Origin: Clostridia bacterium
GTDB taxonomy: Bacteria; Bacillota; Clostridia; UBA1381; UBA9506
Assembly (NCBI GenBank): GCA_017549205.1
Contig: JAFYVH010000021.1
Coordinates: 101,571 to 165,570 of the forward strand
Length of the DNA: 64,000 nucleotides
Reading direction: 5' to 3'
The stretch's first letter is position 1. Every line of letters begins with the position of its first letter. The notes under the pieces were generated by a model. The model worked only from the letters and a program-made list of their open reading frames with translations. It did no database searches and was not told where the DNA came from. This document shows, piece after piece, positions 53,871-62,313 of the stretch. The translations under genes were made by a program, and so were the position numbers.

Positions 53871-55241
53871 TTAATTAAAACTAAAGTAGTTTTTGGCATT
53901 ATAATAACAAACACCTTCAACAATTTTTTTGAGTGTTTTTATATCCTTTGGATATTCTCCTTTTTCTACCCAATCACCAATTAAATTACAAAAAATTCTG
54001 CGAAAATAATCATGGCGGGAAAAAGAGACAAAGCTTCTTGAATCGGTAAGCATGCCAATGAAACCACCCAACATGCCTAAATTGGCAAGAGCCTTTAAGT
54101 GTGCCTCCATGCCATCGCGGTTATCGTTAAACCACCACGCCGAGCCAAACTGAATCTTGCTTAAGGTGGGAGATTTTTGGAAATTGCCCAGCATGGTGCC
54201 GAGGACATAATTATCCTTGGGGTTTAAGGTATAAAGGATGGTTTTTGGCAAAATGTCCTCTGTTTCAAGGTGGTCCATAAGAGCTGACAGGTTTTCAGCA
54301 ACGGGCAAATCGTTAATGGAGTCAAAACCTGTGTCAGCGCCAAGGGAATAAAACATTTTTGTGTTATTGTTGCGTAATGCACCAATGTGCAGCTGCATGG
54401 CCCAGCCAAATCTTGCATAGAGAGCAGCACAATGGCCGAGAATAGCTGTTTTGAACACATCAATTTCATTTTGTGAAAGGGCGCCGCCGTTCATCTTTTT
54501 TTCAAAGACACTTTTTGCATCCCCAAGGGCGAAAGGCACATAAGAAAGGGCGTGGTCAGACAGCTTGCAGCCATTTGCATTAAAAAATGTAATGCGTGCT
54601 GAAAGCCAGGAAAGGAGCGCGTCGTAGCTGTTGATGCCGCAAGAAGATATATAGGACGAAAAAGCTTCGTTGCCGATTTCTATCGCCTTGTCGGGACGAA
54701 AGGTGGGAAAAACCTTTGCACAAAAGTCCTCTTTTTGCAGCTTGATGTGATGTTCAAGAGTGTCTGCGGGATCGTCGGTTGTGCAAATGATTTCGACATT
54801 TGATTCTTTTATGAGACTTTGTGTTGTCAGGTTCTTTTCTGTCAGTTGGGTGTTGCAGGCATCCCAGATGCTTTTGGCGCTGTCATGGCATAGGGGCTCA
54901 TTGATGTCAAAATATTGTTTTAGTTCCATGGCCGTCCAATGATAAAGGGGATTGCCGATTAGATAGGGCAGAATTTCGGCAAAGGCCATCCATTTTTCAA
55001 AATCGTCGGCTGTGCCTGTGATTTTTTCTTCGGCTATGCCCCCTGAACGCATTTGCCGCCATTTATAATGGTCACCATTTAAAAAGATTTCATAGGCGTT
55101 TTTAAATTTGTGGTTGTCGGCAATCTTTCCGGGGTCTAAGTGACAATGATAGTCAATAATCGGCAATGGAGCAGCAAAGTTGTGATAAAGCTCTTTGGCG
55201 CAGTTGTTGTATAACATAAAATTTTCGTTGATAATGCCCAT
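53871..55241 (-). CDS. uxaC: Glucuronate isomerase
   Basis: A 456-residue enzyme turning D-glucuronate to D-fructuronate (or galacturonate to tagaturonate). Family hallmarks: LPIIDYHCHLDPGKIADN with metal-binding His pair, GDHYKWRQMRSGGI, STDDPADT-like CTTDDPADTLEHH, MQLHIGALRNNNTKM and the C-terminal FSRHDYFRRIFCNLIGDWVEKGE with GVCYYNAKNYF. It stands alone, away from uxuA and uxuB. AGGA lies 10 nt before the ATG. AT-richer than the genes upstream. Confidence 0.96.
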   Translation of the reverse strand: MGIINENFMLYNNCAKELYHNFAAPLPIIDYHCHLDPGKIADNHKFKNAYEIFLNGDHYKWRQMRSGGIAEEKITGTADDFEKWMAFAEILPYLIGNPLYHWTAMELKQYFDINEPLCHDSAKSIWDACNTQLTEKNLTTQSLIKESNVEIICTTDDPADTLEHHIKLQKEDFCAKVFPTFRPDKAIEIGNEAFSSYISSCGINSYDALLSWLSARITFFNANGCKLSDHALSYVPFALGDAKSVFEKKMNGGALSQNEIDVFKTAILGHCAALYARFGWAMQLHIGALRNNNTKMFYSLGADTGFDSINDLPVAENLSALMDHLETEDILPKTILYTLNPKDNYVLGTMLGNFQKSPTLSKIQFGSAWWFNDNRDGMEAHLKALANLGMLGGFIGMLTDSRSFVSFSRHDYFRRIFCNLIGDWVEKGEYPKDIKTLKKIVEGVCYYNAKNYFSFN

Positions 55242-55325
55242 AGCATATACATCCTATGATTTGTTTTATATTGTTTTCATTTCCAAATCATATGGTTTCT
55301 ATTCATTTGGGGGCTTTGAACAACA

Positions 55326-55363
55326 AAAAACAGAGAGTGTGCAAATGCATACTCTCTGTTTTT
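55326..55363 (-). terminator. Terminator of the dehydrogenase operon
   Basis: AAAAACAGAGAGTGTGCA pairs with TGCATACTCTCTGTTTTT. On the minus strand it follows the aldehyde dehydrogenase gene. It is closely similar to hairpins at 59646-59681 and 59851-59886. Confidence 0.85.
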
Positions 55364-55392
55364 GAAAAACCGAGGGGGTTAAACGCTGTTGG

Positions 55393-56775
55393 TTATTTTA
55401 AGAAAAAATGTAAAAGTTTTTCATAGAGCTTATTTTTATATGGCTGGTAACGCATGGGCAAATCAAGCCAGGTTTTTTTATCCATAACGGATTTATAATG
55501 TGAAAAAGCATCAAATCCGTCTTTGCCATGATAGGAACCCATGCCGCTTTCGCCAACACCACCAAATCCCATTTCGCTTGTTGCCAGATGAACAACCACA
55601 TCATTGATGCAACCGCCACCATAAGATAGTTCTGTTGTGACGCGCTTAATATGCTTTTTATTACTTGAAAACAGATATAAAGCAAGGGGCTTGTCTTTAT
55701 CTTTTAATTCTTCCGTCATCTTATCAAAGTTTTCAAATGTAAGTATCGGCATAATGGGTCCAAAAATTTCTTCACCCATAACGGCATCATTTTCTGTCAC
55801 ATTATCCATAACGGTTGGTGCAATCTGGTTGGTCTTGCTGTTTGTTTCACCACCAATGACAACCTTGCTTTTATCTATAAGCGAGCTGAGTCTTTCAAAA
55901 TGTCTTTCGTTGATGATTTTTCCATAATCCTTATTTTCAAGGGGGTTATCACCATATTGCTTCTTTATTTGCTTTGCAACTTCGCTGAGGAATTTATCCT
56001 TTACAGAACCTTCGCAAAGAATGTAGTCGGGAGCAACACAGGTTTGCCCACAATTTAAGTATTTTCCAAATACAATTCTTTTCGCTGCAAGCTTAATATT
56101 TGCACTTTTATCAACTATACAAGGACTTTTTCCGCCAAGCTCTAACACGGTGGGTGTCAGATATTTGGCAGCGTGGCGAAGAACCTCCCTGCCAACTGCC
56201 TGACTTCCTGTAAAAAAGATAAAGTCAAATTTTTGCTCTAAAAGCGCGGTGTTTTCGGCTCTGCCACCTGTTACAACGGCTATATATTCGGGAGCAAAAC
56301 ATTCTTCAATAATTTTTAAAATAATCTTGCTGGTTAGAGGAGAATAAGCGCTTGGTTTAACAATTATTGTGTTACCTGCAGCAATGGCATTTGCCAAAGG
56401 GCTGACGGTCAGAAGAAAAGGATAATTCCAAGGGCTCATAATAAGAGTGTTGCCGTAAGGTACCGGTTGTTTAAAGCTATGTGATGCAAAGTTTGTAATA
56501 GGGGTAGAAACTGTTTTTCTCTTTGCAAATCGTCTTGTATGACGAATCATATATGAAATCTCAGACAATACGAGTCCACTTTCGCACATAAAACCTTCAA
56601 AATGACTTTTGCCAAGGTCAGCTTTTAATGCGTTATTTATCTCGTTTTCATATTTTTTAACGGTTGCATATAGCTTCTTTAACTGTTCAATGCGGAATTT
56701 CACGGGGATTGTCGCGCCGCTTTTATAGTATTTTCTTTGTTTTTCTAACAATGAGCCGATTTGTTCATTGGTCAT
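55393..56775 (-). CDS. Aldehyde dehydrogenase
   Basis: A 460-residue class 3-type NAD(P)-dependent enzyme. MSPWNYPFLLTVSPLANAIAAGN and FTGSQAVGREVLRHAAK bind cofactor; the catalytic Glu is in LELGGKSPCIVD and the Cys in GKYLNCGQTCVAPDY. It overlaps the DegV gene by 4 nt (ATGA), so it is the last gene of the three-gene operon. It oxidises an aldehyde to the acid; its likely source is the alcohol dehydrogenase encoded in the same operon. Confidence 0.95.
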   Translation of the reverse strand: MTNEQIGSLLEKQRKYYKSGATIPVKFRIEQLKKLYATVKKYENEINNALKADLGKSHFEGFMCESGLVLSEISYMIRHTRRFAKRKTVSTPITNFASHSFKQPVPYGNTLIMSPWNYPFLLTVSPLANAIAAGNTIIVKPSAYSPLTSKIILKIIEECFAPEYIAVVTGGRAENTALLEQKFDFIFFTGSQAVGREVLRHAAKYLTPTVLELGGKSPCIVDKSANIKLAAKRIVFGKYLNCGQTCVAPDYILCEGSVKDKFLSEVAKQIKKQYGDNPLENKDYGKIINERHFERLSSLIDKSKVVIGGETNSKTNQIAPTVMDNVTENDAVMGEEIFGPIMPILTFENFDKMTEELKDKDKPLALYLFSSNKKHIKRVTTELSYGGGCINDVVVHLATSEMGFGGVGESGMGSYHGKDGFDAFSHYKSVMDKKTWLDLPMRYQPYKNKLYEKLLHFFLK

Positions 56776-57626
56776 TTTCTTTCCTCCATTACATTTTTTT
56801 CAAACCCTACAAGCACGCCACCTTTTTCAGCATAAAAGCTGCAGAGACCTTTGAGTTCATGAATTTCAACCTGCGCATTTTGAAATCTTGCAAGTATACT
56901 TGTCTTTAACTGAATGGATGCGGCCTCGTTTTGACAATGTCCGATGCTGATTTTCCCCGAGGTAAATCCCTGTGCTTCAAGTTCGTCTACCAAAGTTTCA
57001 ATTGACCGGCGTTCACCACGACATTTATGCATTGGTTCAAGGGTTCCTTCGTCGCTTGCTTTTCCCACAATGGAGATGTCTGCAATTCCTACAAGCCTGG
57101 CCACTATAGGAGAAACACGACCGTTGTTGGCAAAATTCCGAAGAGATTTCAGCATGAAAACTAGCCCTGTTTGTTCTAAATACGCCTCCATATTACGACA
57201 TATTTCTTCATATTCCATATTATTATGAATATATTCTTTAATTTTTTCTATAACCAGTAAAATTTCAGGTCCTGCCGAAAGTGAGTCGAGCACATGCACT
57301 CGTCTGCCTTCCTGTTCCGATTCATAAATCTGTTTGGCTGTACAGGCAGAATTATAGCTACCCGAAAGACCGCTGGTAATCGTAACACAAAAAATGTCAT
57401 CAGCGTCACCAAAAGCATTAAGCCAATCGCTTGTGTTGGGACAAGACGATTTTGATTTTCCCTTGTACTGATGCAAAAATTGAACCATTTCGTCAACGCA
57501 GAGCGATTCATCATCTGTAAATTCTCTGTCATCTGTCATAATCTTCATTGATGCATAGTCAAAATCAATGCCCTCTAAACGAAAAAGATTGCAGGATGAA
57601 TCAGCAACAATTTTAGTTTTTCTCAT
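56772..57626 (-). CDS. DegV family fatty-acid-binding protein
   Basis: A 284-residue DegV protein: KIVADSSCNLFRLEGID at the start, the TITSGLSGSYNSACTAKQIYE fatty-acid site and the central DSLSAGPEI. The start at 57626 sits 5 nt from GGAGG. It overlaps the alcohol dehydrogenase gene by 14 nt and the aldehyde dehydrogenase gene by 4 nt. A lipid-binding protein between two dehydrogenases suggests a fatty alcohol/aldehyde/acid pathway, in which it would bind the acid. Confidence 0.9.
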   Translation of the reverse strand: MRKTKIVADSSCNLFRLEGIDFDYASMKIMTDDREFTDDESLCVDEMVQFLHQYKGKSKSSCPNTSDWLNAFGDADDIFCVTITSGLSGSYNSACTAKQIYESEQEGRRVHVLDSLSAGPEILLVIEKIKEYIHNNMEYEEICRNMEAYLEQTGLVFMLKSLRNFANNGRVSPIVARLVGIADISIVGKASDEGTLEPMHKCRGERRSIETLVDELEAQGFTSGKISIGHCQNEAASIQLKTSILARFQNAQVEIHELKGLCSFYAEKGGVLVGFEKNVMEERK

Positions 57627-58827
57627 CATTTCCTCCAAATTGATAATAAAAGCTTTCCAGTTCTTTTCTTGTCATAAGCTTCGGCACGGGATAAAGGGGA
57701 TTTGCCTCTTTTTCGGCGCGCTTTGATAAGTATGGAATATCTTCTTTTTTTATACCTGCTATCTTCTCCGGAATTCCCATATCTGCGTTGAGTTTCCGTA
57801 TGGCATCAATCAATTTTTCAGCACCCGTTTTATAGGAATCATTTTCATTGCAAATGCATGCATACAAAGCAAGCTTGTAAAGCTTTTTATATACGCTTTT
57901 ACCATAGGCTTTAAGTACATAGGGCATAATAACCGTATTGGCAAGGCCGTGAGGAGTCCCGTACAACCCGCCAAGAGAATGAGCAAGAGCATGAATGTAG
58001 CCAACATATGACTTTGAAAATGCTATGCCGGCTTTATATGCCGCATGAAGCATATTTTCTCTTGCTGTATGATTTTTTCCGTCAGAGTATGCCGTATAAA
58101 CATTTTCAAGCACAAGCTTTGTGGCTTCTGATGCAAGCCTACGTGTTTCTTTTGTTGTAGAGCGACCAATATAAGCTTCAACCGCGTGCGTAAGCGCGTC
58201 CATTCCGGTGGTGGCGGTTAAATGTGGGGGTAATGAATATGTAAGAGCTGCATCCAAAACTGCATAGTGCGGGATTAGTGGGAAACTCATTATTGCATAT
58301 TTGTGGTGTGTTGCAGAATCAGTAATCATGGCAGCTAATGTTGTTTCGCTGCCGGTGCCTGCCGTTGTGGGTATGGCGATAAATGGAGGTAATTTACGCC
58401 ATGCTTTTAATTTACCTCCTAATTGATTTACGGTTCTATTGGGATAAACTGTGCGAGCACCAACGGCCTTTGCGCAGTCCATAGCCGAACCACCGCCGAT
58501 GGCTATAATGGCGTTACATTTGTTTGCGCGATACAGCTTAAGTGCATCTTCAACATTTATAACCGTTGGATTGGGAAGTGTATCATCATAGACAATAAAT
58601 GAAATGCCTTCCGCATGCAAAGCCTCTTCAACCGGCTTTAACAAGCCGTTATTGACAATACCCTTATCGGTAACAACGAGTACGGAAGTTGCTTTTTCTT
58701 TTTTTAACACTTCTCCAAGCTCTGTGCATGAATTTATGATTTCCGGTTCTCTGTACGGGAGTACCGGCAGAGCCATTCTAAATGCTGCCTGAAATGCACG
58801 ACAATAGACCGATTTAATTAAAAACAT
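57613..58827 (-). CDS. Iron-containing alcohol dehydrogenase
   Basis: A 404-residue group III alcohol dehydrogenase. The NAD region is IAIGGGSAMDCAKA, followed by PTTAGTGSETT; the Fe ligands lie in LPPHLTATTGMDALTHAVEAYIGR (Asp, His) and HALAHSLGGLYGTPHGLAN (two His). AAAGGA is 7 nt before the ATG. First gene of the operon with degV and aldehyde dehydrogenase; a palindromic TetR operator lies in its upstream region. Confidence 0.95.
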   Translation of the reverse strand: MFLIKSVYCRAFQAAFRMALPVLPYREPEIINSCTELGEVLKKEKATSVLVVTDKGIVNNGLLKPVEEALHAEGISFIVYDDTLPNPTVINVEDALKLYRANKCNAIIAIGGGSAMDCAKAVGARTVYPNRTVNQLGGKLKAWRKLPPFIAIPTTAGTGSETTLAAMITDSATHHKYAIMSFPLIPHYAVLDAALTYSLPPHLTATTGMDALTHAVEAYIGRSTTKETRRLASEATKLVLENVYTAYSDGKNHTARENMLHAAYKAGIAFSKSYVGYIHALAHSLGGLYGTPHGLANTVIMPYVLKAYGKSVYKKLYKLALYACICNENDSYKTGAEKLIDAIRKLNADMGIPEKIAGIKKEDIPYLSKRAEKEANPLYPVPKLMTRKELESFYYQFGGNDEKN

Positions 58828-58868
58828 AACGATTTCCTTTCTTTATACTAATATATTAACACAACTCC

Positions 58869-58883
58869 AGCACACAGTGTGCT
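58869..58883. promoter_or_regulatory. TetR operator upstream of the alcohol dehydrogenase operon
   Basis: AGCACACAGTGTGCT is a perfect 15-bp palindrome. The same palindrome with a different middle base is at 59524-59538. The operon -35 region would lie here, so binding should block transcription. Confidence 0.85.
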
Positions 58884-58888
58884 GTAAT

Positions 58889-58923
58889 TTTTTTAAATAG
58901 AGAGAAGCTCTCTATTTAAAAAA
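58889..58923. repeat. 35-bp palindrome between tetR and the dehydrogenase operon
   Basis: Arms TTTTTTAAATAGAGAG and CTCTCTATTTAAAAAA are perfectly inverted around AAG. It is 5 nt past the tetR stop, so it may end the tetR transcript. Confidence 0.8.
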
Positions 58924-58928
58924 TGATA

Positions 58929-59507
58929 TTACTTTTTTAATCCATCTAAAATAAACTTAAAGCCATATCTGTATCGCTTTATTGCTTCATCAAGCGGTAG
59001 CTTCCTGCCAATGGCATCGGCATTAAACCCACGAATAAAACACCAAATAGCATAGCTGGTCATATCCGTATCCACTTTCTTGATATGTCCTTTATCAATG
59101 GCATAGTCAAGTATTTTTTTTATCTCATCTACCCACCATTTATAGTTCCTATCCGTAACAGAATCATTTTCAAAAACATAATGAGCAAAGTTCATGCGGG
59201 TTTCATATGAAATGATAAGTGTTTTTTCAACCTCTTCAAGAATCTGCTCAAAAAAATCTCTTTTCTCATCAAAATGAAATTTTAAACCCTCTCTGACTCT
59301 CAGCACAGAGCGTTCTGAAATAATGGCAAGAACCTCATCAATGTTATGAAACCGATTATAAAAAACTCTGTTTGTTATACCAAGGTATTTTAAAATTTTA
59401 CGCACATTTATGTTATGTGCATTTTCAGATAAAGTTAATTTCTCAGTGGCTTCTATTATTTGTTCAGACATCTCATCATAAATTAACTTATCACAAGCAT
59501 TAGCCAT
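58929..59507 (-). CDS. TetR/AcrR family transcriptional regulator
   Basis: A 192-residue regulator. The N-terminal HTH is KILKYLGITNRVFYNRFHNIDEVLA (recognition helix RVFYNRFH), followed by a helical ligand domain with many aromatics (NYKWWVDEIKKIL, YAIWCFIRGFNADAIG). The start at 59507 follows GCGGGGG; longer readings cross the operator and promoter. Two identical-armed palindromes flank the gene, one on its own promoter and one before the dehydrogenase operon. Confidence 0.9.
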   Translation of the reverse strand: MANACDKLIYDEMSEQIIEATEKLTLSENAHNINVRKILKYLGITNRVFYNRFHNIDEVLAIISERSVLRVREGLKFHFDEKRDFFEQILEEVEKTLIISYETRMNFAHYVFENDSVTDRNYKWWVDEIKKILDYAIDKGHIKKVDTDMTSYAIWCFIRGFNADAIGRKLPLDEAIKRYRYGFKFILDGLKK

Positions 59508-59523
59508 ACGAAAACCCCCGCTC

Positions 59524-59538
59524 AGCACACCGTGTGCT
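59524..59538. promoter_or_regulatory. TetR operator at the tetR promoter
   Basis: AGCACACCGTGTGCT has the same arms as 58869-58883. It is 4 nt past the tetR -10 box, so bound protein should block initiation (autorepression). Confidence 0.85.
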
Positions 59539-59542
59539 AAAT

Positions 59543-59571
59543 ATATTACCATATTTTTTATTATTTGTCAA
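59543..59571 (-). promoter_or_regulatory. Promoter of tetR
   Basis: On the minus strand TTGACA and TAATAT are 17 nt apart. Confidence 0.85.
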
Positions 59572-59645
59572 TCGTTTTCATGGTTTTGGTTGCCTGACAC
59601 TACATTAAAATCAGACGCGGGAGCAATTAAATTAAGTTTAAAAAC

Positions 59646-59701
59646 AAAAAAACAGAGAGCATGCAAAAGCATACTCTCTACTTTGGTGGGCCTTCAGGGA
59701 C
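59646..59701 (-). repeat. Partial duplicate of the tRNA 3' end plus terminator (copy 1)
   Basis: These 56 nt match 59851-59907 except for one substitution and one missing base. They contain the terminator hairpin (CAGAGAG... CTCTCT) and the last 18 nt of the tRNA, including the CCA. The 150 nt between the copies has no gene; on the plus strand TTCGAGTCCCT near 59828 resembles a tRNA T-arm. Confidence 0.85.
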
Positions 59702-59850
59702 ACAGCCGCCTTTGGCGTCTTTTCTGCTTGTCCACCCAAATGCTTTTGCATTTTGGTACCGGCCTGCGCACCTTTTTGCTAAAAACAGTTCGCCGAACTG
59801 TTTTCTAAACGCAAAAACCCTCTCAGGATTCGAGTCCCTAAATGCCTTGC

Positions 59851-59889
59851 AAAAAAACAGAGAGCATGCAAAATGCATACTCTCTGCTT
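59851..59889 (-). terminator. Terminator of the CAT tRNA (copy 2 of the hairpin)
   Basis: On the minus strand CAGAGAGTATGCA and TGCATGCTCTCTG pair with one G-T and are followed by TTTTTTT. Confidence 0.88.
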
Positions 59890-59966
59890 TGGTGGGCCTT
59901 CAGGGACTCGAACCCCGGACCGACCGGTTATGAGCCGGTTGCTCTAACCAACTGAGCTAAAGGCCC
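59890..59966 (-). tRNA. tRNA with CAT anticodon (Ile2 or elongator Met)
   Basis: A 77-nt cloverleaf: acceptor GGGCCTT / AAGGCCC, D-arm AGCTCAGTTGGTTAGAGC, anticodon stem ACCGG / CCGGT around CTCATAA, T-loop GTTCGAG, encoded CCA. The acceptor and anticodon arm resemble Bacillus tRNA-Ile2, whose C34 is changed to lysidine, but elongator Met cannot be excluded from the sequence. Confidence 0.93.
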
Positions 59967-60069
59967 TCATTAATTACCCATACATTTTACCAAAAGAACA
60001 TTTGCTTGTCAAGAGGGTCGGGGTTAAAAATTATGGCTAAAAAAGGCTGATGTTAGCTTAAATAATGGA

Positions 60070-60098
60070 TTGCAATTATACAAAATCTGTGATAAAAT
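60070..60098 (+). promoter_or_regulatory. Promoter of the kinase/DUF4432/PfkB operon
   Basis: TTGCAA and TAAAAT are 17 nt apart; the remaining 116 nt to the start codon is leader. Confidence 0.7.
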
Positions 60099-60214
60099 GG
60101 TATGAGAGAAAAAGTAATCAATAAAAACCCAATAAATTTTGTGGTTTTGGCCGCATGTGATAATGGACAATAGCGCAAGTAATTTCTTGTGGATAAAAAT
60201 ATGGAGAGGTGTGT

Positions 60215-61300
60215 ATGATGGAAATCAACATGAAAGAAATTTTAAAACAATTTAACATTGATGCAAATGCAAACAGCTATGGCGATGGGCACATCAACGA
60301 AACCTATCGCTTGGAGAGTTCCCCCTATCTTTTGCAGAGAATTAATGTTGATGTTTTCAAAAATCCCCATGAAGTTATGGAAAACATTGAGAATGTAACC
60401 GAGCATCTTCGAAAGAAAATCGTGGCAGCCGGTGGCGACCCCGACAGAGAGACACTGACGGTTATTAAAACTGCTGATGGAGCAAACTATTACAAAGTGG
60501 ATGATGAGCGGGTTTACCGCATGTATAAATTTATTGAAGACGCCGTATCGTATAACAAGGTGACATCAACGAAGCAGTTTTATGATGCTGCAAGAGCTTT
60601 TGGTAAATTCCAGAACATGCTTGCCGATTTTCCTGCAGAGAAATTGCATGAAACCATTGTTAATTTTCACAACACACCCGAGCGCGTGAATCAGCTTTTA
60701 GACGCCATTAAAAAGGATGCCGTCGGCAGAGCCAAAAGCGTAAAGGCAGAAATCGATTTTGCCCTGGAAAGAGCTGGTGAGATGGATGCGGTTTTAAAAG
60801 CCATGGATGAGGGAACGGTTCCCCTGCGCGTTACGCATAACGACACAAAGCTCAACAATGTTATGTTTGATACAAACACCGGCGAGCCCATTTGTGTTGT
60901 TGACCTTGATACCGTTATGCCGGGTTCTATGCTTTTTGATTATGGTGATGCGCTTCGTTTTGGTGCATCAACAGCCGATGAAGACGAAAAAGACCTTTCA
61001 AAAGTTTGGTTTGATTTAGAGCTCTTTAAATCTTTCTCCATGGGCTACATTGAAGAAATGAAAGATGTTATCACACCGAAGGAACTGGAGCTCATGCCTT
61101 TTTCAGCTAAGCTGCTGACTTATGAATGTGGCATACGGTTCCTGGCAGACTATATAAATGGCGATGTTTATTATAAAATCCACTATCCCGAGCAGAATTT
61201 AGACCGTGCCAGAACACAGTTGAAGCTTGTTGCTGACATGGAAAGCAAAATGGACGAGATGAAGCAGATTATAAAAGAGTTAACTCCGGCAAAAGCCTGA
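60215..61300 (+). CDS. Aminoglycoside-phosphotransferase-family sugar kinase (NahK-like)
   Basis: A 361-residue APH-fold kinase. GDGHINETYRLE is the nucleotide loop, LLQRINVDVFKNPHEVMENIENVTEHLR is typical of N-acetylhexosamine 1-kinase relatives, RVTHNDTKLNNVMFD is the catalytic loop (Asp, Asn) and VVDLDTVMPGSMLFDYGDALRFG the metal site. NahK phosphorylates the anomeric OH of GlcNAc or GalNAc. The start at 60215 follows GGAGAGG. First of three genes with an aldose-epimerase-like and a PfkB kinase protein. Confidence 0.87.
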   Translation: MMEINMKEILKQFNIDANANSYGDGHINETYRLESSPYLLQRINVDVFKNPHEVMENIENVTEHLRKKIVAAGGDPDRETLTVIKTADGANYYKVDDERVYRMYKFIEDAVSYNKVTSTKQFYDAARAFGKFQNMLADFPAEKLHETIVNFHNTPERVNQLLDAIKKDAVGRAKSVKAEIDFALERAGEMDAVLKAMDEGTVPLRVTHNDTKLNNVMFDTNTGEPICVVDLDTVMPGSMLFDYGDALRFGASTADEDEKDLSKVWFDLELFKSFSMGYIEEMKDVITPKELELMPFSAKLLTYECGIRFLADYINGDVYYKIHYPEQNLDRARTQLKLVADMESKMDEMKQIIKELTPAKA

Positions 61301-61326
61301 TTTTATAGTGATTTGGAGGCGGCAAA

Positions 61327-62292
61327 ATGAACCCATATATTGGACATGAAGAGCAACTTTATGGCGTGGAATCGGTTCGGCTTTTAGGTGGCAAAGGCGA
61401 TGGCATGCGTCTTTTGAATGTGCGCAATGCTGCAGGTCTTGCTTTTACGGTTTCGGTTGACCGGTGCGCCGATATTTCACGGCTTTCTTTTAAAGGCGAT
61501 AACTTTGGTTATTTTGCGCCCTGCGGCTATGTGGCACCACAATACTATGTAGATAAAGGTGCCGAGTTTTTAAAGTCATTCACCGCCGGATTTTTTACCA
61601 CCTGCGGACTTACGGCAGTTGGCTCGCCCTGTACAGACAATGGTGAAGAGCTTCCCCTTCACGGAACCATCGGCAACACACCCTGTGAAAACATTGGCTA
61701 TTGGGTGACAGAGGATGCCATTCACATTAAAGCGGTGGTACGGGATGCTGCTCTTTTTGCCCGCAAGCTGCTTTTAGAGAGAGAATATGTCTGCCCCCTT
61801 TATGAAAATGTGATTTATATGACCGACACCGTGACCAACATTGGCAGTGAAGAATCACCCTTTGAGCTTTTGTACCATTGCAATATGGGTTATCCCTTAT
61901 TGAGTGAAAATGCTAAGGTGACCATTCCGGCAGAAAAAGTGATTCCGCGGAACGACCATGCAGCCAGCGGTTTAGCACGATGTCTCACCATGGAGAAGCC
62001 ACAAAAGGGCTATGAGGAAATGTGTTTTTATCATCAGGTGTCAGGCAAGCCCGTGGTTTCGATTTATAATGAGGACATTAAAAAGGGCCTGGAGCTTTCT
62101 TTTGATACAAAAGAGCTTAAATGCTTTACCCAGTGGAAAATGATGGGCGAGCAAGAGTATGTTTTGGGTCTTGAACCGGGGAATTGTTATCCCGATGGCA
62201 GAGATGTTATGAGGGCAAAAAACATGCTTGAGTTCATAAAACCGGGCGAGAAGAAGGTTCATCATCTTACATTTGCGTTTAAGGAAATGTAA
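61327..62292 (+). CDS. DUF4432 aldose-1-epimerase-like protein
   Basis: A 321-residue galactose-mutarotase-like beta-sandwich protein. SVDRCADISRLSFKGDNFGYFAPCGYVAP is the family block, ELPLHGTIGNTPCENI holds the active-site His region and LLYHCNMGYPLLS the second His. It should interconvert anomers of a sugar, which fits beside an anomeric kinase. Starts 27 nt after the kinase gene, with TTGGAGGCGG before the ATG. Confidence 0.85.
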   Translation: MNPYIGHEEQLYGVESVRLLGGKGDGMRLLNVRNAAGLAFTVSVDRCADISRLSFKGDNFGYFAPCGYVAPQYYVDKGAEFLKSFTAGFFTTCGLTAVGSPCTDNGEELPLHGTIGNTPCENIGYWVTEDAIHIKAVVRDAALFARKLLLEREYVCPLYENVIYMTDTVTNIGSEESPFELLYHCNMGYPLLSENAKVTIPAEKVIPRNDHAASGLARCLTMEKPQKGYEEMCFYHQVSGKPVVSIYNEDIKKGLELSFDTKELKCFTQWKMMGEQEYVLGLEPGNCYPDGRDVMRAKNMLEFIKPGEKKVHHLTFAFKEM

Positions 62293-62313
62293 TTTATAGA
62301 AAGGAACTTTGCC

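Noticed and set aside
59590..59933. Two short plus-strand frames across the tRNA duplication
   Set aside because: They translate antisense tRNA and terminator sequence (the SRTPDR-type peptide often seen at tRNA genes).
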